Assembly: GCF_000013025.1 (NCBI RefSeq)
Contig: NC_008358.1
Coordinates: forward strand, 3,410,001-3,474,000
From: Hyphomonas neptunium ATCC 15444
GTDB lineage: Bacteria; Pseudomonadota; Alphaproteobacteria; Caulobacterales; Hyphomonadaceae
Reading direction: 5' to 3'
Length of the DNA stretch: 64,000 bases
Position 1 is the first letter of the stretch, and every line of letters begins with the position of its first letter. The translations under genes and the position numbers were made by a program. Below the pieces are notes generated by a model that worked only from the letters and a program-made list of their open reading frames with translations, made no database searches and was not told the DNA's origin. Below, piece after piece: positions 1 to 10,938 of the stretch.

Positions 1-611
1 GGCACAAACCAGCGCAGCACAAAGCCATACACCACCGCCCAAAGCAGCAGCGGCAGGGTGAGGCGCCAGTCCGCACTCGCCACCAGCGCGAGGGCCGAAA
101 CGAAGTACACGATCACGAAGACGAAGACGTCGAGCACCTTCATCACCACTTCGCGCACGGACAAGGCCGTCTGCATCACCTTGGTGGCGACGCGCCCGGC
201 AAACTCGTTGCCGAAGAAACCCATCGACTGGCCCAGCATCTGCCGGTGCATCCGCCAGCGCGCGCTCATAGGCACGTTCCCCATCAGGCCCTGATAGACG
301 ATCAGCCCCTGTATCAGCGTTGCCAGTGGCAGGCCGATCAGCAGCACGATACCCATAATGGCGAGCGTGCCGCCTTCCCGCTGGAGAAAGCCTTCCCGGT
401 CCGCCGTCGCCAGCCAGTCAACAATCCCGCCCAAAAAGCCGAACAGCGCCACCTCGCCGGCCGCAATCAGCGCGGTGAAGATCGACATCGCGATCAGCCA
501 GGGCGCGGCCGGGCGGATGTAATACCACAGGAATGACCGGAACCCGCTCGGCGGAACGCCTTGGGGATTTTCCGGAAACGGATCGATACGGCGTTCAAAG
601 AAGCGAAACAT
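1..611 (-). CDS. ABC exporter, transmembrane domain (partial)
   Basis: This gene runs off the left edge, so only the first 203 codons are visible. Reading leftward from the ATG at 611, the protein begins MFRFFERRIDPFP and then shows several hydrophobic helices broken by loops such as YQGLMGNVPMSARWRMHRQM. This is the layout of the membrane domain of MsbA/HlyB-type exporters, in which a nucleotide-binding domain follows; here that part lies outside the window. It probably acts in the inner membrane as a homodimeric exporter. The substrate cannot be told from the sequence. The family call is moderately sure because no Walker motif is visible. Confidence 0.72.
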   Translation of the reverse strand, partial: MFRFFERRIDPFPENPQGVPPSGFRSFLWYYIRPAAPWLIAMSIFTALIAAGEVALFGFLGGIVDWLATADREGFLQREGGTLAIMGIVLLIGLPLATLIQGLIVYQGLMGNVPMSARWRMHRQMLGQSMGFFGNEFAGRVATKVMQTALSVREVVMKVLDVFVFVIVYFVSALALVASADWRLTLPLLLWAVVYGFVLRWFV

Positions 612-674
612 GACCCGCCCCATTTGGAGAGGCAGGCCGCAAAGAGCAAGCACGCTTCCGGAGAATTGTGCGCC

Positions 675-2423
675 CTAAGGCGCCGCTGGCGCATCCGCAA
701 CAGATTGCGTCGCGATCCAGGCCTTCACCTGCATCTCAAGCACATCCATCGGCACCGCGCCCTGCCCCAGCACCACATCATGGAACGCACGAATGTCGAA
801 CGCCTCGCCCAGCGCGCTTTCGGCATCCGCCCGCAACGCGCGGATTTTCAGCTCGCCGATCTTGTAGGCCGTCGCCTGCCCCGGCCAGCCGATATAGCGG
901 GTCACTTCGGTCTGGATGTTGAGCGGGGCCAGCGCCGTATTTTCCTTGAAGCAGGTCTCGGCCTCTTCCCGGCTCCAGCCATACCAGTGCAGCCCGGTAT
1001 CGGAGACCAGCCGGCAGGCCCGCCACATCTCCATGGACAGCGCGCCAAACTCTTCATACGGCGTCTGCATCAGCCCGGCTTCACTGGCGAGCCATTCGGC
1101 ATAAAGGCCCCAGCCTTCGCCGAAGGCCGTCGCATAATAGTTCTGACGGAAATAGGGCTGGTCGGCCATCTCCTGCGCCAGCGCGATCTGTAGATGGTGC
1201 CCCGGCACCGCCTCATGCGCCGAGAGCGCGGGCAGCTCATATAAAGGCCGCTGATCGAGCGCATAGGTATTGACCAGATACGCCCCCTTGCGCCCCTCCG
1301 CCGGATCGCCGGACATATACCGCCCGGACGTATACCCCGGCGCAATCGAAGCCGGCACAGGGTCCACCGTATAGCCCAGCTCCGGCAGCCGGTTGAAATA
1401 GAGGGGCAGGATCGCGTCGAGCCGCGCGGCAATCTCCGTCGCCGCCGCCATCAGTTCCCCTTCGCTCCGGGCGTAGAATTGCGGGTCGGTGCGCAGGAAA
1501 ACGAGGAAGTCGGCAAAACTGCCGTCAAACCCGGTTTCGGCAATCACCGCCTCCATCGCCGCCCGGATGCGCGCCACCTCTTCCAGGCCGAGGGCGTGGA
1601 TCTCTTCAGCCGAGTAGCCCGCGCCCGCCGTATGGGTCTCGATCAGCGCGGCATAGGCCTCTCGCCCCCCTTCCAGCCCGGCAATCCCGGCGCCAGCGCG
1701 CGCGGCGGGGGCATACGTCCCATCGATATAGGCAAGCGTCTCGCGATAGGCCTCGATCGCCCGCGCCGCTGCGGCCAGCCCTTCAGCCTGAAGTCTTGAT
1801 CTGGACTCCGGGTCGATCGCTTCGCTCATGTCGGCCAGCGGCCGGTACAGCTCGCTCGCGGCCACATCATCGGTGATCTGCGCCGCGATCTGTTCACGCA
1901 CCGTGTTGAGCGGATCGATATGCGCCGTCCAGCCGGTCTCGATCCCGCGGGTCATGTTCTCCCGGTTCTGCGCAAAATAGCGGGGCACATCATTCAGCCG
2001 GGCAATCCAGGCTTCCGCCTCGTCGGCCGTGCGCAGCCGCAGGCGCATCGCGGCAAACACCGGCTCGGCCTGAAAGCCCCAATCCCCGGTGAAGGGAATG
2101 CGCGCCGAATCATAATGATATTCCGCCAGCTCGTCCGTCAGCAGCCGCGCCAGGATCGCCTGATCCACCTGCCGCACGGTTTCGGCTGCCTCAATTTCAG
2201 CCAGCAGGCCCGCCGCCCGTTCTGCCCGCGCCGCCACTGCGCCGGGCGAAACATCGCGCCAGCGCCGGGGGGCCTCATCGCCCATATCCCTTGCCTGCGC
2301 CGGGTCACTCAGGCGCACATGCGCCTCATATTCAGGGATCAGCGCGTCCAGCGTGTCTCCAGGCTCCGCGAGGGCAACCGGGCCGAGCAAACCCAGCAAA
2401 AGGGCAAAGACTGCAGGTTTCAA
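675..2423 (-). CDS. Secreted DUF885 family protein
   Basis: A protein of 582 aa opens with a clear signal peptide (MKPAVFALLLGLLGPVALA), so it is exported, probably to the periplasm. The body matches the DUF885 family in length and in its C-terminal motif HEAVPGHHLQ, which resembles a metallopeptidase zinc site (HExxxHH). The family is common in Caulobacterales and related groups; members are suspected hydrolases, but the substrate is unknown. It is transcribed away from the sdh operon, with a 90-bp divergent intergenic region. No lipobox is present. Confidence 0.88.
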   Translation of the reverse strand: MKPAVFALLLGLLGPVALAEPGDTLDALIPEYEAHVRLSDPAQARDMGDEAPRRWRDVSPGAVAARAERAAGLLAEIEAAETVRQVDQAILARLLTDELAEYHYDSARIPFTGDWGFQAEPVFAAMRLRLRTADEAEAWIARLNDVPRYFAQNRENMTRGIETGWTAHIDPLNTVREQIAAQITDDVAASELYRPLADMSEAIDPESRSRLQAEGLAAAARAIEAYRETLAYIDGTYAPAARAGAGIAGLEGGREAYAALIETHTAGAGYSAEEIHALGLEEVARIRAAMEAVIAETGFDGSFADFLVFLRTDPQFYARSEGELMAAATEIAARLDAILPLYFNRLPELGYTVDPVPASIAPGYTSGRYMSGDPAEGRKGAYLVNTYALDQRPLYELPALSAHEAVPGHHLQIALAQEMADQPYFRQNYYATAFGEGWGLYAEWLASEAGLMQTPYEEFGALSMEMWRACRLVSDTGLHWYGWSREEAETCFKENTALAPLNIQTEVTRYIGWPGQATAYKIGELKIRALRADAESALGEAFDIRAFHDVVLGQGAVPMDVLEMQVKAWIATQSVADAPAAP

Positions 2424-2448
2424 TTTGTCGCTCCCTCCAGGGCTTGCG

Positions 2449-2476
2449 TTGACACGACCCTAGAGGCTCGTAGAAG
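2449..2476 (+). promoter_or_regulatory. Candidate sigma-70 promoter of the sdh operon
   Basis: A perfect TTGACA (2449-2454) is followed after 16 bp by TAGAAG (2471-2476). This would start transcription near 2483, about 30 nt before sdhC, whose ribosome binding site AGGAAA is at 2503-2508. The -35 box is perfect but the -10 box and spacing are only fair, so the call is tentative. Confidence 0.42.
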
Positions 2477-2513
2477 CGGTTGCCAGCATCCCATTGCACG
2501 CGAGGAAACCTCA

Positions 2514-2912
2514 ATGTCCGGAACGAAGCGCGCCGCCACGCGCCCCTTGTCCCCGCATATCCAGATCTGGCGGTGGCACATCAGTGCCCTCGCCTCGATC
2601 ACCCACCGGATCACTGGGGGTGCCCTGTATGTCGGAACCTTCCTGATCGCCGCCTGGCTCGTCGCCCTGGCGATCAGCCCGGACGCCTACGCCGCGATGG
2701 AAGGCATCATCACCTCCATCCCCGGCAAGATCGTCCTCTTCCTCTGGGCGGTCGCGACCCTTTTCCACCTGTATAACGGCATCCGCCACCTGATCTGGGA
2801 CGGCCCCGGCATCGGCTTTTCGCCGAAAGTCGCCAGCCAGGTTTCCACATTCATCTACGTCCTCGCGATCCTCAGCGCCGCTGCGCTGATGTTCGCCGCT
2901 GGCGCGGTCTGA
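2514..2912 (+). CDS. sdhC: Succinate dehydrogenase cytochrome b556 subunit
   Basis: A 132-aa membrane anchor subunit of respiratory complex II. It carries the family signatures SPHIQIWRW and SITHRITG near the N-terminus and the heme-ligand region HLYNGIRHLIWD in the middle, with three hydrophobic segments. The ATG at 2514 is chosen because it starts at the conserved N-terminus and follows an AGGAAA site; the reading frame is open further upstream but unrelated. It is the first gene of the sdhC-sdhD-sdhA-orf-sdhB operon. Together with SdhD it anchors the catalytic subunits and passes electrons to ubiquinone. Confidence 0.96.
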   Translation: MSGTKRAATRPLSPHIQIWRWHISALASITHRITGGALYVGTFLIAAWLVALAISPDAYAAMEGIITSIPGKIVLFLWAVATLFHLYNGIRHLIWDGPGIGFSPKVASQVSTFIYVLAILSAAALMFAAGAV

Positions 2913-2922
2913 GGAGAGTTCC

Positions 2923-3312
2923 ATGTCTGAAGGCCAATACGTCACCCCCACCAAGGCCGCACGGGGCCTGGGCTCTGCCAAGTCCGGCACGCAGCACCAC
3001 ATCCGCCTGCGCGTCACCGCCATCGCCCTGGCATTCCTGGTGCCCTGGTGCCTCTACGCCGTCATCAAGGCGTCGGGCGCAGGCTATGAAGGCGCGCTCG
3101 CCTGGGTCGGCCAGCCGATCAACGCCACCCTGCTGATCCTGACAGCCGCTGCGGTATCTTATCACATGCGCCTCGGCATGCAGGTTATCATCGAAGACTA
3201 CATCGCCAAGACCGCCACGCGCACTACCCTCCTGATCCTGAACACCTTTGCCGCCTATGCGATGTTCATCGCCGTCGCCATGGCCGTGGTTCAGATCTGG
3301 ACGGCACGCTGA
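2923..3312 (+). CDS. sdhD: Succinate dehydrogenase hydrophobic membrane anchor
   Basis: A 129-aa protein with three hydrophobic segments and the conserved stretch YHMRLGMQVIIEDYI, typical of alphaproteobacterial SdhD; the histidine there is the expected heme ligand. It starts 10 bp after sdhC behind GGAGAG. With SdhC it forms the membrane domain of complex II, where the quinone is reduced. The first 25 residues are rich in small and basic residues and look cytoplasmic. Confidence 0.95.
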   Translation: MSEGQYVTPTKAARGLGSAKSGTQHHIRLRVTAIALAFLVPWCLYAVIKASGAGYEGALAWVGQPINATLLILTAAAVSYHMRLGMQVIIEDYIAKTATRTTLLILNTFAAYAMFIAVAMAVVQIWTAR

Positions 3313-3338
3313 GACACGCGAAGAAGAGATAAAAGAAT

Positions 3339-5126
3339 ATGAGCAGCTATAACTGGATTGATCATACCTACGACGTGGTCGTGGTCGGCGCCGGCGGCTC
3401 CGGTCTCCGCGCAGCCCTTGGCGCCGCGCAGGCGGGCCTGCGCACGGCCTGTATCACCAAGGTCTTCCCCACCCGCTCCCACACCGTGGCAGCTCAGGGC
3501 GGCATCGCCGCCTCGCTCGGCAACATGTCCGACGACAGCTGGCAGTGGCACATGTACGACACCGTCAAGGGCTCCGACTGGCTCGGCGACCAGGACGCGA
3601 TCGAATATCTCGTGCGCAACGCGCCTGACGCGGTTTACGAACTTGAGCATTGGGGCATGCCCTTCTCGCGCACCGAGGAAGGCAAGATCTACCAGCGCGC
3701 TTTCGGCGGCATGACCCGCAATTTCGGCGAAGGCCCCGTCCAGCGCACCTGCGCGGCGGCAGACCGGACCGGCCACGCCATGCTGCACACCCTCTATGGC
3801 CAGTGCGTGCGCGAAGAGACCGAATTCTTCATCGAGTATTTCGCCCTTGATCTGATCATGGATGATGACGGCGTCTGCCGCGGTGTCACCGCCTGGAAAC
3901 TCGACGATGGCACGCTTCACCGCTTCCGCGCCCAGAAAACCATCTTGGCAACCGGCGGCTATGGCCGCGCCTATTTCTCCTGCACCTCGGCCCACACCTG
4001 CACCGGCGATGGCAATGCCATGGTCCTGCGCGCCGGTCTGCCGCTTCAGGACATGGAATTCGTCCAGTTCCACCCCACCGGCATCTACGGCTCAGGCTGC
4101 CTGATCACCGAAGGCGCCCGCGGCGAAGGCGGCTATCTGACAAACTCCGAAGGCGAACGCTTCATGGAGCGCTATGCGCCATCCGCCAAAGACCTCGCCT
4201 CGCGCGATGTTGTCAGCCGCGCGATGACCATGGAAATCCGCGACGGCCGCGGCGTCGGGCCGGAGAAAGACCACATCTTCCTCCACCTGAACCACCTCGC
4301 GCCTGAAACCCTGCATGAGCGCCTTCCGGGCATCTCGGAAACCGCCAAGATCTTTGCCGGCGTCGACGTCACCAAGGAGCCGATCCCGGTTCTGCCGACC
4401 GTCCACTACAATATGGGCGGCATCCCGACGAACTTCCACGGCGAAGTCCTCACCAAGAAGAACGGCGATCCCGACGCGGTTGTCCCCGGCCTGATGGCTG
4501 TGGGCGAAGCGGCCTGTGTGTCCGTACACGGCGCAAACCGCCTCGGCTCCAACTCGCTGATCGACCTGGTCGTGTTCGGCCGCGCCGCCGGTCTGCGCTG
4601 CGGCGCCACCACCGAGGCAGGCGCCCGCCAGCCCGGACTCGCCAAGACCGCAACCGACAGCCACATCGCCCGCCTCGACAAGATGCGCAACGCCACCGGC
4701 GACCAGCCGGTTGCCAAGCTCCGCCTAGAAATGCAGCGCGCGATGCAGTCCAACTGCGCCGTGTTCCGCACAGGCTCGGTGCTGAAAGAGGGCGTCGACG
4801 CAATCGAGGACGTCTACAAGAAACTGCCGGGCATCGATGTCAAAGATCGCGGCATGGTCTGGAACACAGATCTCGTTGAAGCGCTCGAATTTGAAAACCT
4901 GATCTGCCAGGCGGCCGTGACGGTGAATTCGGCCGCAAACCGGGAAGAAAGCCGCGGCGCTCATGCCCGCGAAGATTTCGCCGACCGCAACGACGAGACA
5001 TGGATGAAACACACCCTCGCCTGGTGCGACGATGCCGGTAAGGTCTCGCTCGATTACCGCCCGGTTCACGAATACACGCTCTCCAACGAGATCGAGTACA
5101 TCAAGCCAAAAGCGCGGGTATACTGA
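3339..5126 (+). CDS. sdhA: Succinate dehydrogenase flavoprotein subunit
   Basis: The 595-aa catalytic subunit oxidises succinate to fumarate with covalent FAD. The dinucleotide fold GAGGSG is at residues 17-22, and the histidine that carries FAD is His48 in [10 protein letters not shown]. The substrate-site region HPTG and the C-terminal RPVHEYTL stretch are also present. Length and order match the family. It sits 26 bp after sdhD. Downstream, sdhB is displaced by a small unknown ORF, which is unusual because sdhA and sdhB are normally adjacent. Confidence 0.98.
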   Translation: MSSYNWIDHTYDVVVVGAGGSGLRAALGAAQAGLRTACITKVFPTRSHTVAAQGGIAASLGNMSDDSWQWHMYDTVKGSDWLGDQDAIEYLVRNAPDAVYELEHWGMPFSRTEEGKIYQRAFGGMTRNFGEGPVQRTCAAADRTGHAMLHTLYGQCVREETEFFIEYFALDLIMDDDGVCRGVTAWKLDDGTLHRFRAQKTILATGGYGRAYFSCTSAHTCTGDGNAMVLRAGLPLQDMEFVQFHPTGIYGSGCLITEGARGEGGYLTNSEGERFMERYAPSAKDLASRDVVSRAMTMEIRDGRGVGPEKDHIFLHLNHLAPETLHERLPGISETAKIFAGVDVTKEPIPVLPTVHYNMGGIPTNFHGEVLTKKNGDPDAVVPGLMAVGEAACVSVHGANRLGSNSLIDLVVFGRAAGLRCGATTEAGARQPGLAKTATDSHIARLDKMRNATGDQPVAKLRLEMQRAMQSNCAVFRTGSVLKEGVDAIEDVYKKLPGIDVKDRGMVWNTDLVEALEFENLICQAAVTVNSAANREESRGAHAREDFADRNDETWMKHTLAWCDDAGKVSLDYRPVHEYTLSNEIEYIKPKARVY

Positions 5127-5159
5127 TCACTTGACTATCAAGACCGGCGCGGTGCCCAG

Positions 5160-5459
5160 ATGACCCCCTACAAGACTGTCTGGGTTCGCGCCGGGAAACT
5201 GAAGAAGGAAGAGAAGAAACTCCTCGGCAGGGGCAAAAAACTGGTCGACGACCCGCACCAGGCGGACATCGCTGAACTGGCCACCCTGATCGAGACCGCC
5301 TGCAACACATTGCACGAAGAAGGCTACGACATCATTTCCATCCTGCCGTCCGTCAGCGGCCATTCGGAAAAGGGTGTCATGAGCCAGGGCGGTTACGGTT
5401 TCGGATTTAGCATAACCGATGGCGCGGTGATCACAGCGCGCCGCAAGACAACAGACTGA
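5160..5459 (+). CDS. Small unknown protein inside the sdh operon
   Basis: A 99-aa soluble protein is encoded in the same direction between sdhA (33 bp upstream) and sdhB (34 bp downstream). I do not recognise the family. It is basic at the N-terminus ([16 protein letters not shown]), then has an amphipathic helix ([18 protein letters not shown]) and a glycine-rich part ([17 protein letters not shown]). The ATG at 5160 lacks a strong ribosome binding site, and translation may depend on coupling to sdhA. Codon use resembles its neighbours. A complex II assembly or regulatory role is only a guess from position. Confidence 0.72.
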   Translation: MTPYKTVWVRAGKLKKEEKKLLGRGKKLVDDPHQADIAELATLIETACNTLHEEGYDIISILPSVSGHSEKGVMSQGGYGFGFSITDGAVITARRKTTD

Positions 5460-5493
5460 AAGACGGCACGCACAGCCCGAGGGAATTGAAGAC

Positions 5494-7484
<1,991 letters not shown>

Positions 7485-7499
7485 AAGCGAACACAGTCG

Positions 7500-7596
7500 C
7501 TCTCCCTCTGGGAGAGGCTGCGGAGGATCAGCGTTTGCACTGCAAACGCCCGGAGCAGCCCATCGCATAGCAATGGGAGGTGAAGGCCTCCGCCCT
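7500..7596 (+). repeat. Hairpin-rich extragenic palindromic unit, copy 1
   Basis: Three hairpins are packed behind the transposase. CTCTCCC/GGGAGAG spans 7500-7516. The near-perfect palindrome GCGTTTGCA-C-TGCAAACGC spans 7531-7549. CCCAT/ATGGG lies at about 7559-7578. The unit ends in GGCCTCCGCCCT (7585-7596), which also ends the unit at 8019-8084. It looks like a REP-type or other extragenic repeat rather than an IS end, but that needs a genome-wide comparison. Confidence 0.5.
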
Positions 7597-7710
7597 ATCC
7601 GACAAACCCAACCCCCGCCGCCGCAAAAATCCCCATCCCAATCAACCCCTTGCAAATAATCTCCCAAAACCTTCCCCACCCCCTCGGCCGGCGGACATAT
7701 ACTCGTCCCC

Positions 7711-8109
7711 ATGCCGAGCTTGATGCGCCTCCGCAGACATCCAGACTTCGCCGGGTTCTTTGACCTGGTGCACCCCTTCTTCTGGCCGGTGCTGTTCTGG
7801 CAACTGATCCGCGCGTCGAAATACATCGCCACGCTCGGCTGCCGCGAGGCCCTGGTGGATGTAAACTGGTGGGGCTTTGTCACCATCGCCTTCCTCGGCG
7901 ACCGCGATCCCAGCCCCTCCGCCTACAGACCACTGGCGCCCACACGCAAACCGTGGAGCGACCCTGTCTGGTCGAGTTCCGTTCCCGCAGACCTTCTCCC
8001 CGAAGCACGACGCCTTATCTTCCCCTGCACAAGCGGGGGAAGTGGCAGGGCGCGCAGCGCCCTGACGAAGGGGGCCTCCGCCCTCACGGCCACCGCCGAC
8101 ACCTCCTAG
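7711..8109 (+). CDS. Hypothetical protein with repeat-derived C-terminus
   Basis: A 132-aa protein of unknown function. The first 90 or so residues look like real protein, with aromatic-rich segments such as FFDLVHPFFWPVLFWQLIRA and VNWWGFVTIAFLGD that could be membrane-associated or a hydrophobic core. From about residue 103 onward the reading frame is supplied by the hairpin repeat at 8019-8084, giving a low-complexity tail (SGGSGRARSALTKGASALTA). I infer that the gene was truncated or extended by insertion of the repeat. Function and true native end are unknown. Confidence 0.5.
   Translation: MPSLMRLRRHPDFAGFFDLVHPFFWPVLFWQLIRASKYIATLGCREALVDVNWWGFVTIAFLGDRDPSPSAYRPLAPTRKPWSDPVWSSSVPADLLPEARRLIFPCTSGGSGRARSALTKGASALTATADTS
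8019..8084 (+). repeat. Hairpin-rich extragenic palindromic unit, copy 2
   Basis: Two strong hairpins are adjacent: CTTCCCC (8019-8025) with GGGGAAG (8036-8042), and the perfect CAGGGCGC-GCA-GCGCCCTG (8046-8064). The unit closes with GGCCTCCGCCCT (8073-8084), the same 12 bases that end the unit downstream of the IS110 transposase. It lies inside the reading frame of a hypothetical gene. Confidence 0.55.
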
Positions 8110-8442
8110 CTTTAAACAGATCTCGAATTCAGCCCAACACACCGGCCAGCCCCGCTGCGTCCGGCCAATCGTGCTGCCTGAAACCTGAATGCTCCGCGCA
8201 GGCGGGGATCTCGCAAGGAAAATCCAAACAAATCCAGACCGTGATCAGAAATTCAATTCACACTCACTAGCGTCTCGCAAAAGAAATCATGTAACAAATC
8301 AGTAATTATCACCTTGTCTCGGTTATTATTGGGTATTTTACTCGAAGCTTTATTTATTTCCGGACAGATGGGTGTAATCCATATTTTGAGCGCCACTTGT
8401 ATTAAGCGGAATAACCTTTCCGTGGAAACGAAAGCCAAAACC
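8110..8442. other. AT-rich intergenic stretch without recognised gene
   Basis: This stretch is clearly richer in A and T than its surroundings, above all from about 8230 to 8440. It contains no ORF with recognisable protein features; the open frame from 8314 looks like an upstream extension of the next small gene. It probably carries the promoter of that gene. No tRNA or terminator is seen. Confidence 0.5.
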
Positions 8443-8613
8443 ATGGCCGACCAAAAAAACCAGAACAATCAGAACAGCCAGAACGCTCCTAACAAGGGCG
8501 AGCCGATGACCGAACAACAGAAGCAGGCTGCCGAAACCGAGCGCAAGAACCACGCACCCGGCTCACAGGAAAAACAGCCAGGCGCGCCAGGCGGCGACAC
8601 TGACAAGAAGTAA
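8443..8613 (+). CDS. Small hydrophilic, probably disordered protein
   Basis: A 56-aa protein beginning MADQKNQNNQNSQN, made almost only of Gln, Asn, Lys, Glu, Pro and Gly, with no hydrophobic core. It is expected to be intrinsically disordered and cytosolic. The open frame continues upstream to 8314, but that part is AT-rich and unlike coding sequence, so the ATG at 8443 is preferred although no strong ribosome binding site precedes it. I do not recognise the family. Small hydrophilic proteins of this kind are often stress-induced, which is only inference here. Confidence 0.55.
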   Translation: MADQKNQNNQNSQNAPNKGEPMTEQQKQAAETERKNHAPGSQEKQPGAPGGDTDKK

Positions 8614-8655
8614 GATCAGACCTTCAGGCAATTCCCCTGTCTGAAGTCACCTGTG

Positions 8656-8700
8656 AGCCGCTTCCAGCCCTTCGGGGCCGGGACGCGGCTTACGGTTTAT
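8656..8700 (+). terminator. Probable intrinsic terminator
   Basis: AGCCGC (8656-8661) pairs with GCGGCT (8685-8690), and an inner GC-rich stem closes over TTCG. The sequence GGTTTAT follows. It would end the transcript of the small hydrophilic protein gene. Confidence 0.5.
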
Positions 8701-8732
8701 TCGCCATCCAGTCAGCATAAGGATCAAATGCC

Positions 8733-9026
8733 TTGACAAACCGCGTCTCAAAAAGGCTGGTTACCTTCAATAAACCCTTCCGCCTCGACAGTATCGAGCG
8801 TCAATGGCCTGCGGGTGATTACACGATCGAGACCGAGGAAGAGCCCCTCGACAGCAAGTCTCTCCTCGCCTACCGCACCATCTGCACAACGATGATCCTG
8901 CATCCGCCTTCGGGAAAATCGGGCCGGCACATCTTCATCGAGATCGAAGCTTCAGAACTTGACCAGGCCCTGCTGCGCGACCGTGAAGAACACGGGCAGT
9001 CGCAAAGCGAAGGCCTTTCGGCCTGA
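8733..9026 (+). CDS. Conserved hypothetical protein
   Basis: A 97-aa protein with a TTG start; the nearby ATG at 8728 is in another frame. The text RLVTFNKPFRLDSIERQWPAGDYTIETEEE resembles a small family of alphaproteobacterial proteins of unknown function that share the KPFRLD...PAGDY.VETEEE pattern. No signal peptide or membrane segment is present. It stands alone between a terminator-like hairpin and the convergent HNH gene. The start codon is the least certain part of the call. Confidence 0.65.
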   Translation: MTNRVSKRLVTFNKPFRLDSIERQWPAGDYTIETEEEPLDSKSLLAYRTICTTMILHPPSGKSGRHIFIEIEASELDQALLRDREEHGQSQSEGLSA

Positions 9027-9054
9027 TTTCGGTTTGATCCGGGTGGCTGGCAGG

Positions 9055-9303
9055 TCAGCTCCGCCCCTTCTTCCAGTTACATTCGGCATGGGCCAGCTGA
9101 AGGTTCACCGGCTTGTCCGATCCGCCCCGCGCCCGCGCGCGGATATGATCAAAGCTCGGCCGCTGTTTTTTCCAGAGCGTGGCATGGGCAACCTCGAACC
9201 GGTGGCGTGGCATCGGTTGTCCGCAAAGGGCGCAGAGACCGCCCTGTTTGTCCCAAAGTGTCCGGAATTGTCCTGATTCTGGCGGCGTATGGCTCTGGCT
9301 CAC
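9055..9303 (-). CDS. HNH endonuclease family protein
   Basis: A small 82-aa nuclease-like protein. It has CALCGQPM, then [11 protein letters not shown] with the central His of an HNH motif, and AECNWKKG at the end, so two CxxC-like zinc ligands and the ββα-metal core are recognisable. Its start codon overlaps the folD stop by 4 bp (ATGA), so it is translationally coupled to folD. Its role is unknown; stand-alone HNH proteins of this size may be nicking enzymes or domesticated nucleases. Confidence 0.82.
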   Translation of the reverse strand: MSQSHTPPESGQFRTLWDKQGGLCALCGQPMPRHRFEVAHATLWKKQRPSFDHIRARARGGSDKPVNLQLAHAECNWKKGRS

Positions 9304-10187
9304 AGCCCCTCCGGCACGGTCCAGCCGCGCCGCGCGCAGGCCGCCAGCACCGTATTGCGCAAGAGACAGGCAATCGTCATCGGCCCCACCCCGCCCGGCA
9401 CCGGCGTGATGAACCCGGCCACTTCCGCGCAGCTTTCATAATGCGCGTCGCCCACAAGCCTTGTTTTTCCTTCACCTTTTTCAGGCGCCGGAATGCGGTT
9501 GATGCCCACATCGATCACGGCAGCACCGGGCTTCACCCAGTCGCCCCGCACCATCTCCGGCCGGCCAACCGCTGGCACCAGGATGTCTGCAGACCGGCAC
9601 ACGTTGGCCAGGTCTGCCGTCTTGCTATGGGCGATGGTGACGGTGCAGTTTTCGGCAAGGAACAGCAGGGCGGCGGGCTTGCCGACCAGGATCGAGCGGC
9701 CGATGACGACGACATTTTTCCCCGAAAGATCAGGGCCTAAGGCGCGTTTGGCCAGGATGACGGAGCCAACGGGGGTGCACGGGCGCAGGCCCGGCTTGCC
9801 GAGGCTGAGACGGCCGGCGGACACTTCCGTCAGACCGTCTACATCCTTGTCCGGATTGATTTTTTCAATTGCCGCGTCGGCGTCGAGGCCCTTTGGCAGG
9901 GGCAGCTGGAGAAGGATGCCGTCGACTTCCGGGTCAGCGTTGAGGCTTTCGATGAGGCGCTCAACCTCGGCCTGGCCCGTATCTGCGGGCAAACGATGGT
10001 GGATGGAGACCATGCCGGCGGCCTCGGTCATCTTCACCTTGTTGCGGACATAGACCTCGCTGGCAGGGTCTTCGCCGACCAGCACAACGGCCAGGCACGG
10101 CTGCCCCGGAAGGGCCGAAACTGCAGCGGCCACAGCAGATCGCACATCCGCCGCCACTGCATTGCCATCAAGTCTTGTCGCTGTCAT
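9300..10187 (-). CDS. folD: Methylenetetrahydrofolate dehydrogenase/cyclohydrolase
   Basis: A 295-aa bifunctional enzyme that interconverts 5,10-methylene-, 5,10-methenyl- and 10-formyl-tetrahydrofolate using NADP. The active-site lysine region reads [13 protein letters not shown]. The conserved segments [19 protein letters not shown] and the nucleotide-binding [12 protein letters not shown] are all present. Length is normal. It lies in an operon with yggT and a DUF167 gene, overlapping the latter by 20 bp. Together with the formate ligase at 59261 it gives the cell two routes into 10-formyl-THF. Confidence 0.97.
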   Translation of the reverse strand: MTATRLDGNAVAADVRSAVAAAVSALPGQPCLAVVLVGEDPASEVYVRNKVKMTEAAGMVSIHHRLPADTGQAEVERLIESLNADPEVDGILLQLPLPKGLDADAAIEKINPDKDVDGLTEVSAGRLSLGKPGLRPCTPVGSVILAKRALGPDLSGKNVVVIGRSILVGKPAALLFLAENCTVTIAHSKTADLANVCRSADILVPAVGRPEMVRGDWVKPGAAVIDVGINRIPAPEKGEGKTRLVGDAHYESCAEVAGFITPVPGGVGPMTIACLLRNTVLAACARRGWTVPEGL

Positions 10188-10467
10188 CGCCCGCCAATCC
10201 GCTTATACGGGCCGCGAGGTCGGGCGGCCCCTCGATTTCGAGGCTTTTTAGCCGGTTCTTGCCGCCCGTCACCACCCTGACGGCAGACTTCGGGACACCG
10301 AGTGCTTTTGCCACAAGGGCTTCCACGGCGGCGTTCGCCGCGCCCTCCGCTGGAAGCGCGCGCACGCGCAGTTTCAGAAAAGGGCGCCCGGCCTCATCGG
10401 CGGCCCAGCCATCCAGCCGGTCAGACGCCGCCTTGGGCTGGACCCGCGCAGTCAGACGGTGCCGCAT
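10168..10467 (-). CDS. DUF167 (YggU-like) family protein
   Basis: A 99-aa protein carrying the DUF167 signature [15 protein letters not shown], the [25 protein letters not shown] core and [16 protein letters not shown]. The fold is known from E. coli YggU, but the function is not. It sits between yggT and folD in one operon; the coupling of DUF167 to yggT is widely conserved in proteobacteria. Normal length, no sign of decay. Confidence 0.93.
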   Translation of the reverse strand: MRHRLTARVQPKAASDRLDGWAADEAGRPFLKLRVRALPAEGAANAAVEALVAKALGVPKSAVRVVTGGKNRLKSLEIEGPPDLAARISGLAGDDSDKT

Positions 10468-10488
10468 TCAGCCCCCACCCGGACCCGC

Positions 10489-10797
10489 TCAGAACGGCAC
10501 CAGACCATAGCCATACCGCGCGATGACCTGGCGCAGGAAGAAGATGATCAACAGCACGATCAGCGGTGTCAGGTCGAGCCCCTGCATCGGCGGCAGAAGA
10601 TTACGGATCGGGCGGTAGACCGGCTCGGTCATCCGCTCCAGCCCCGACCAGATGGACCGCACGGTCGGGTTGCTGAGGCTGATGACGTTGAAGGTGAGAA
10701 GCCAGGACAGAATCGCCTGGATGATGATGATCCAGGTGATGATGTTCAGGATCACCAGAATGACGTCGAGGATGGCGGCCATCGGCCCGGTCTCCAT
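10489..10797 (-). CDS. YggT family membrane protein
   Basis: A 102-aa integral membrane protein of the YggT family with two hydrophobic segments, one at residues 6-32 (ILDVILVILNIITWIIII) and one near residues 78-92. The family motif PVYRPIRNLLPP is present between them. It is the first gene of the yggT-DUF167-folD-HNH operon. The family has been linked to osmotic shock tolerance and membrane processes, but its molecular role is not settled. Confidence 0.93.
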   Translation of the reverse strand: METGPMAAILDVILVILNIITWIIIIQAILSWLLTFNVISLSNPTVRSIWSGLERMTEPVYRPIRNLLPPMQGLDLTPLIVLLIIFFLRQVIARYGYGLVPF

Positions 10798-10938
10798 TAG
10801 GCTGCAATGTTGGCCCGAGACTTAGGGGGCGCCGCCCCTTGAGGCAAGCGCGGCTATGACGCGGCTTCAAATGAAGGAATGCTTTGGCAAGGGCGCCCGC
10901 CCGGCCTAGTTTGGTATATCTTTTAATGGGTATATCGA

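Noticed and set aside
1920..2513. Upstream extension of sdhC to 330 aa
   Set aside because: The extra 198 residues are antisense to the DUF885 gene; SdhC homology begins at MSGTKR.
8408..8432. EcfG-type promoter before the small hydrophilic protein gene (GGAAT-N16-CGAA)
   Set aside because: Both boxes differ from the GGAAC/CGTT consensus. The start would fall about 6 bp before the ATG, leaving no ribosome site. It is too weak to list as a feature.
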